Positions 7,395 to 12,262 of a DNA stretch of 12,262 nt are shown here, one piece after another. Source of the DNA: Saprospiraceae bacterium (GTDB lineage Bacteria > Bacteroidota > Bacteroidia > Chitinophagales > Saprospiraceae). The notes below the pieces were generated by a model. That model was not told the DNA's origin. It did no database searches and saw only the letters and a list, made by a program, of their open reading frames with translations. The stretch spans positions 1-12,262 of the forward strand of contig JADKAA010000008.1 in NCBI GenBank assembly GCA_016715465.1, read 5' to 3'. A program made the position numbers and the translations under genes. Position 1 is the stretch's first letter. Each line of letters starts with the position of its first letter.

Positions 7395-7856
7395 GTGCCC
7401 AATACCTACACACAAATACATATCCACTGCATTTTTGCCGTCAAGTACCGCCAGGCATTGATAACAAAGGATTGGAAAGAACGACTGCATCAATACATCA
7501 CCGGCATCGTTCAGAATCATACGCATAAAATGATCGCTATTAACTCTATGCCTGACCATCTGCATATGCTTTTTGGCATGCGGCCAACCCAATCCTTATC
7601 CGACCTGATGAGAATAGTAAAAGGGGACTCTTCGGAATGGATCAATAAAATGAGGTTGACCCCCATTCCTTTTCGCTGGCAGGAAGGGTATGGGGCTTTT
7701 AGTTATGAAAAGCAAAAGATCAGTGTGGTGGCTGCCTATATCGCAAACCAGGAGTTGCATCATCAGAAAAGGACATTTTTGGAGGAGTACCGGGAGTTCC
7801 TTGCGAATTTTGAAATTGATTACGATGAGCAGTATGTGTTTAAAGAGCCGGAGTGA
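7395..7856 (+). CDS. IS200/IS605-family Y1 (HUH) transposase
   Basis: A single-strand DNA endonuclease-transposase of 153 residues from the GTG at 7395, chosen because relatives begin M-x-NTYTQIHI. The frame is open up to a TTG at 7362, but that part only translates the palindrome. The HUH motif is H55-L-H57 (MPDHLHML), the catalytic tyrosine is probably Y115 in AAYIANQE, with Q119 four residues on, and the WQEGYGAFSY segment (95-104) is typical of the Bacteroidota members. Length fits IS200 TnpA. It is the only plus-strand gene and is intact, so it may still be active. The hairpin at 7362-7378 lies 16 nt before the start and could limit translation or act as a cleavage substrate. RAYT versus IS200 membership is not settled by the sequence alone. 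Confidence 0.88.
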   Translation: MPNTYTQIHIHCIFAVKYRQALITKDWKERLHQYITGIVQNHTHKMIAINSMPDHLHMLFGMRPTQSLSDLMRIVKGDSSEWINKMRLTPIPFRWQEGYGAFSYEKQKISVVAAYIANQELHHQKRTFLEEYREFLANFEIDYDEQYVFKEPE

Positions 7857-7859
7857 TTG

Positions 7860-7997
7860 TTTTGTTTTGCCCCTACAGGGCAAAGATATCCCTCTACTAC
7901 TTTTTTGTTACCGGCATTAGGTCCCTACGGGACTAAGAACTCTTGTAAGTAATTAGTGACACATTTATAACTGCGTACATCATTTAACCGGGTGATC
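7860..7997 (+). repeat. 138-nt paired-palindrome repeat, unit 1
   Basis: Starts TTTTGTTTTGC at 7860. Hairpin TTTGCCC-CTACA-GGGCAAA is at 7866-7884, the GTTACC box at 7907-7912 and hairpin GTCCC-TAC-GGGAC at 7921-7933. A tail with CTTGTAAG, ATTAG and TATAACT-like boxes follows. It begins 3 nt after the transposase stop codon, so the first hairpin may also act as its terminator. Confidence 0.75.
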
Positions 7998-8135
7998 TTT
8001 TGTTTTGCCCCTACAGGGCAAAGGGGTCCTGTCAGCGATTATGTTACCGACATTAAGTCCCTACGGGACAAAGAAAACTTGTAAGCTATTAGATGCATAT
8101 TTGTATAACTACGAACCTCATTAAGCTTCATTATC
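7998..8135 (+). repeat. 138-nt paired-palindrome repeat, unit 2
   Basis: Starts TTTTGTTTTGC at 7998, exactly 138 nt after unit 1. The same first hairpin is at 8004-8022, GTTACC at 8043-8048 and hairpin GTCCC-TAC-GGGAC at 8057-8069, followed by a related tail (CTTGTAAG, ATTAG, TATAACT). The text between the hairpins differs strongly from unit 1 while the hairpins and the box are conserved. Confidence 0.75.
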
Positions 8136-8210
8136 TTTTGTTTTGCCCTTACAGGGCAAAGTGACCACTTGAGGTTTTGGTTACCGACATTGCGTCCCGA
8201 TGGGACGAAG
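8136..8210 (+). repeat. 138-nt paired-palindrome repeat, unit 3 (partial)
   Basis: Starts TTTTGTTTTGC at 8136, again 138 nt after the previous unit. The first hairpin at 8142-8160 has one loop change (TTACA), GTTACC is at 8180-8185, and the second hairpin at 8194-8206 reads GTCCC-GAT-GGGAC, with loop changes only. The tail is missing because the 3' end of the S9 peptidase gene follows from 8246. Confidence 0.7.
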
Positions 8211-8245
8211 AAATCCAGGAGCATCACCTTTTGAAAAAAGGAAGG

Positions 8246-10473
8246 TTACAAATTCTTTTTCCAGAACTGTTCCATTGTTCTTCTTACATGCAGCGTTGTG
8301 TTTACGCCCTGGTTAATGCCATGGTCCCGCATAGGATAGGACATCATACTGAACAGCTTGTTATGCTTTATTAATTCATTTACCAGCATTTCAAAATTCT
8401 GATAATGCACATTGTCGTCTGCTGTGCCGTGCATAATTAGCAGGTTGCCCTGTAATTTTTTTGTATGTGTGATGGGTGAACCTTCCCTGTATCCCTCCAC
8501 ATTGTCTTTTGGCAGGCCCATATATCTTTCCTGGTAAATATTATCATACAATGCCTGGTGAGCTACAAAAGCAATGGCAATAGCTGATTTAAATACATCA
8601 CCATGCCGGAAGATGCAATGCAATGACATTTGCCCGCCACCACTCCAGCCCCAAATGCCTGTATGTGCTGCATCAATAAAAGGATACATGGCAACTATTT
8701 TTTTAGCCGCAGCAGCCTGGTCATCTGCAGCCAATAAACCAATTTGCCGGTAAATACATTTTCTGAATGCACGGCCTCTTGGCACCCGGGTGCCGCGGTT
8801 ATCAATACTAATTATTACAGTACCCAATTCATTGGCGAGGTATTGATGCCAGAGATTATCACCGGTGCCCCAGTTGTCCTGCACAGTAGAGCCCGCCGGC
8901 TCTCCATACACATGAAAGATGACGGGATATTTTTCTGCGGATCAAAATCCTTTGGTTTTATCATCCATGCATCCAGCACCACTTCACCAATATCTACTTT
9001 AAAAATTCTTTGTTCCGCAAACCCAATTCATTGATTTTACTTTTTAATGCGGCATTGTCTTCCATGAGTTTTATTTCGGCATGGGTGTTAAGATTGATAA
9101 GTGAAATCCGTCTTGGTGTGGTGGCGTTTTCAAAACTGTGTATCGCATATGTTGCATCGGCAGATATTTGATAGCTGTGCTGGCCCGCCATATTTGCCGG
9201 AGATACTCTTTCTGCTTCGCCGTTTCCATCTAACCTACTGCGATAGAGATAACGCTGTGTAAAATTTTCCGGCGAAGCAATATAATAAACATAACCACCG
9301 GTAGGATCAATACAGTTGATATTCACCACATCAAAATTTCCTTTGGTGATCAGCTGCATTTGTTTTCCGTCACGGGAAACTTTATACAAGTGCATCCAGC
9401 CGTCTTTTTCACTGGTCCAGGTGAATGACGTGGTGTTATCCAGCCAGGCAATATTATCATGTATATCCAGGAACGCTTCGTCTTTATCGGTCAAAATATT
9501 TTTCAGTGCCATCGTTTTTGTATTCCCCACCCAAACCGTATTTGTATTCTGCAAGCGGTTCAGCTGCTGTATCATCACTTCATTGGAACCGGGGATGTAA
9601 TCCATTCTTGCTAAATAATTGTTGCGGGGATCACCGGGTACTTTAAACCATTTTGTTGGTCCGCCCGTTGCCGGTATCACACCCACTTTTACGGCTGAAT
9701 TAGGAGTGCCCACTTTTGGATAAGGCAATGGAATAGGTACTGAATAATTAGAATCAACATTATTGATCATGAAAAAGTACCGACACCTTTTGTGTCCGAT
9801 TGCCAGTAAGCAATATTCTTTCCGTCGGGCTCCAGCGAAAACCATCCCGGCAATCCAGTTCTTCTTCATACACCCAGTCAAATGTGCCGTTGATGATATT
9901 GTCTCCGCCATCTTTTGTCAGCTGTGTAATTTTTCCTGTTGCAATATCTTCTACATAGATATTCAGCTTGCTTACATAAGCCACCCTTCCGCCATCCGGT
10001 GAGAATTTGGCAAACATGAGTGTGGCTTCTTCAAGACCTTTACCCAGTTGTTTAAGTTTTCCATTGGTAAGATTTAATACCCAATAATCACCTCTTGTGT
10101 TGTAGCGCCAAACTTTGCGGGTGTTTGTAAATATTAAAAGCTTGCTGTTATCATCTGACCAGGTGTAATCGTCAATGGATAAGGGTTTGCCTGCTCCGGC
10201 CGGCAGCAATTGATTCGCATTCACCAAAACAGATCTTGTTCCGCTTGCCACATCATAACGAACAATATCATTTCCTTTGGCGGTGGTATTAAACTCCAGC
10301 GTGGAATAGCTTTTGTTATCCTTCATCCAGCGGAGCTGCCCGATACCTTTTGAGCGATACAAACCTTTTGTATAGATATCTTCTAATGTGAGTTTCTTAT
10401 TTTGTGCAATAACATTACCGGAAGAAAAAACTGCGATGAAAAAAATTAGTCCCGATAAAAATTTATACGTCAT
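8246..10473 (-). pseudogene. DPP4-type S9 family peptidase, frameshifted
   Basis: Removes N-terminal X-Pro or X-Ala dipeptides; exported. The ATG at 10471-10473 opens a signal peptide (MTYKFLSGLIFFIAVFSS, Ala-Gln cleavage near residue 23). A beta-propeller DPPIV_N domain carries DWVYEEEL (199-206), the double-Glu motif that binds the substrate amino terminus. The C-terminal alpha/beta hydrolase has GWSGGG with Ser at 8642-8644, Asp in GTADDN (8414-8419) and His in DHGIN (8321-8323). Four single-base losses break the frame: at a GGG (9827-9829), two A5 runs (9772-9776, 9001-9005) and a T5 run (8930-8934), plus-strand letters. Restoring one base at each gives a continuous chain of about 742 residues, a normal length. 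All four being in short homopolymers suggests sequence error or very recent decay. The GH95 gene ends 35 nt upstream, so the two may be co-transcribed. Confidence 0.82.
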
Positions 10474-10508
10474 GTTTAGGTTTTTAATTTTTTAAAAAGT
10501 AATTACTA

Positions 10509-12262
10509 TCATTTAACCTGGTAGCTACTTCCTTTTATGGTTTGAAACTCAACCAATCCATTAGGTAATTTCTTGTACTTAATATTTTTTCCGTTGCTGC
10601 TGATCTTTAAACCTGGTTTGTATTCAATTCTGCATACTTCCCCGGCTTTTGATAAAATACTTACTTGTGTGACCAATTTATTTTTCCAGGCGAAATCCAG
10701 CTCAAATGCTCCTCTTGCACAAACACCTTTGAATTCACCATCGCTCCATTCATCAGGTAATGCAGGTAATAATTTTATAAACCCGTCATGCGATTGAAGC
10801 AGCATTTCGGTAACAGCAGCCGTGACACCAAAATTGCCATCCACCTGTAAAGACCTGCCGCATAAAGCAAACAGGGAAGTACAACTCTGTTCTTTTAAGT
10901 AGCCTTTATAAATTTTATTCGCCCGGTTTCCATCAGCCAGTTCTTGCCCACAACGCCATCTTCCATGCTCTTGAAAAACCGGTGGAGGCGTCACCTCTTT
11001 CTTCCAATACCTTTTTTATAAGAATCAATCAATGCCGGTGTTCTTTTTCGTATAAAATTTTTCCGGGGTATAGACCATACATATGTGAAAAATGACGATG
11101 ATTTTTTTCCAGCGATTTCCAGTCATCAGCCCATTCCTGCAACGAACCATCTTTTCCTATTTGCGGCGGCACTAATTTTTCCCTGGCTGTTTTTACACTG
11201 TCAATAAAGGCATCGTTTTTTCTAACACTTTAGCCGCTTCTGTATAATAACCAAAGAGGTCGTAGAGTATCGGCATATCAATAGAAGAACCGGCGCAAAT
11301 CGTTGTGCCTTCCCTGAAACCTGCGGTCACTTCATCAAAGTAGGGTTTATTGCCACCGCCATCGGGAAAGTTTTCAGGTGAAGTGGACGGATTGGTGACC
11401 AGCCATTTTCCATTAGGATGCGGTACTAAAAATCCATAAAGAATTGTACAGCGCCTTCAAGTAGCGGGTAAGCATCTTTCAAAATTCTTTATCCCTTGTG
11501 TATTGATAATGCTCCCACAAATGTGTGCAGAGCCAGGCACCGCCCACGGTGAAGGTTCCCCAGGTAGGACCATCCATGGGTGCCGCCACTCTCCAGATAT
11601 CTGTATTCTGATGAAGTACCCAACCTCTTGCACCATAATGTTCTTTTGCCACCTGTGAACCCTGGTCGGTTAATTCTTTAATCATTCTTACTAATGGTTC
11701 GGCACATTCAGAAAGATTGCCGCTTTCCACCGGCCAGTAATTCATTTCCGTATTGATGTTGGTGGTGTATTTAGAATCCCACGAAGGATTCATATTATCA
11801 TTCCAGATACCCTGCAGGTTGGCGGGTTCTGTTCCCGGTCTTGAAGAACCAATCAGGAGATAACGGCCATCTGATAACTCAGTGCAGCCATGGAAGGATC
11901 GGGCTCGGTCTGAATTTTATTAACTCTTTCCGGCGTTGGTAAAAAGAATTAGCAGTATTGGGCAGTTGCAGTTTTACCCTGTTAAAATATTGCTTATGAT
12001 CCGCTACAGCTGATGCTGCAATTGCATTGAATGATTTGCCTTCAATACCCCTGAAATAATTATCCACCCGCCGGTGCTGGTCGGCGCTTACATCTTTATA
12101 GTTTACAAAATTGGTAGCGGCTGCAAAATACAAAGTCACTGCATTGGCGTTTTCAATTACCAGGTCAACTCCATCCGTTTTCATTGTGCCCCCTTCCGGC
12201 ACCGCTTTTATTCTAGCCTCATATCTCATTTTTCCTGCTACTCCCAAATAGTCTGTTGACTT
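10509..12262 (-). pseudogene. GH95 alpha-L-fucosidase, C-terminal two-thirds, frameshifted and cut by window edge
   Basis: Hydrolyses terminal alpha-1,2-linked fucose; probably secreted or periplasmic. The start lies beyond the right edge. Family blocks in order are YEARIKAVPEGG, AVTLYFAAATNFVNYKDVSAD, GRYLLIGSSRPG, NLQGIWNDNMNPSWDSKYTT, NINTEMNYWP (Asn-x-Asn at 11752-11760), LQEWADDW (Glu at 11134-11136), HRHFSHMYGLYPG and QVDGNFG (Asp within 10827-10847). These Asn, Glu and Asp residues are the catalytic set known for this family. About eight one-base shifts are needed: losses near 11943, 11867, 11482, 11430, 11218 and 11051, gains near 11010 and 10942. Most losses are in A/T runs of four to six. 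With these corrected the sequence is continuous to the TGA at 10509-10511. No SusC/SusD pair is visible in the window. Confidence 0.8.

Larger units (their letters stand above)
7312..7933 (+). mobile_element. IS200/IS605-like or REP-associated (RAYT-like) transposon unit
   Basis: One HUH transposase gene is bracketed by paired-palindrome units in opposite orientation (7312-7378 and 7866-7933). IS200/IS605-class elements have no terminal inverted repeats but use subterminal hairpins recognised as single strands, and RAYT-type relatives mobilise REP palindromes. No accessory tnpB is present. Exact ends and cleavage sites cannot be fixed from one copy; the bounds given are the outer hairpins. 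Confidence 0.55.

Noticed and set aside
7596..7883. 95-residue minus-strand ORF inside the transposase
   Set aside because: It is the complement of a clear HUH transposase frame and shows no family features.
7860..8210. Regular repeats that could suggest a CRISPR array
   Set aside because: The period is 138 nt, conserved blocks are two hairpins plus a box, and the intervening tails are themselves similar between units. There are no short identical repeats with unique spacers and no cas genes.
8246..12262. Programmed frameshifting as the cause of broken S9 and GH95 frames
   Set aside because: There are about a dozen sites of mixed type, mostly simple one-base losses in short homopolymers, without conserved slippery sites or stimulatory structures. 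Recoding at each is not credible.

Overview
The window looks like a chromosomal segment from a member of the Bacteroidota, probably Chitinophagales-like. This is inferred from the secreted S9 and S41 peptidases next to a GH95 glycosidase, the TTG-N19/20-TAnnTTTG-like promoters, the single-chain L-serine dehydratase and the type of IS200-like transposase. All genes except the transposase are on the minus strand.

Layout from left to right. Positions 1-366 hold an N-terminal remnant of a Fic-family protein with a perfect 10-bp inverted repeat just upstream, and a second small inverted repeat. Positions 367-1665 hold a secreted S41 (tail-specific) peptidase with a C-terminal CBM48/AMPK-type glycogen-binding domain, broken by about eight single-base indels. 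Positions 1921-5056 are an AT-rich block encoding a PLD-like nuclease and a superfamily II helicase with a DUF3427-type tail. These are normally one polypeptide, and here a single extra A in an A5 run appears to split them. Positions 5057-5419 carry a promoter and a REP-like palindrome. Positions 5420-6997 encode an intact L-serine dehydratase (iron-sulfur type). Positions 7115-8210 form a repeat field around a small HUH (Y1) transposase. Paired-palindrome units lie in opposite orientation on its two sides, and on the right they form an array with a 138-nt period. Positions 8246-10473 hold a DPP4-type S9 peptidase and 10509-12262 a GH95 alpha-L-fucosidase, running off the right edge. Both carry several frameshifts but keep their catalytic motifs.

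How the genes relate. GH95 and the DPP4-like peptidase are 35 nt apart, co-directional and probably secreted, which suggests a nutrient-scavenging operon for fucosylated glycans and proline-containing peptides. The nuclease-helicase block differs in base composition and reads as an acquired DNA-processing or possibly defence-related cassette between metabolic genes. The most notable points are the one-base split of the PLD-helicase, the transposase with its paired-palindrome array, and the uneven distribution of about 20 single-base indels. They fall in the S41, S9 and GH95 genes, while the central block has at most one. This could be true gene decay or local sequence error, and the sequence alone cannot decide.
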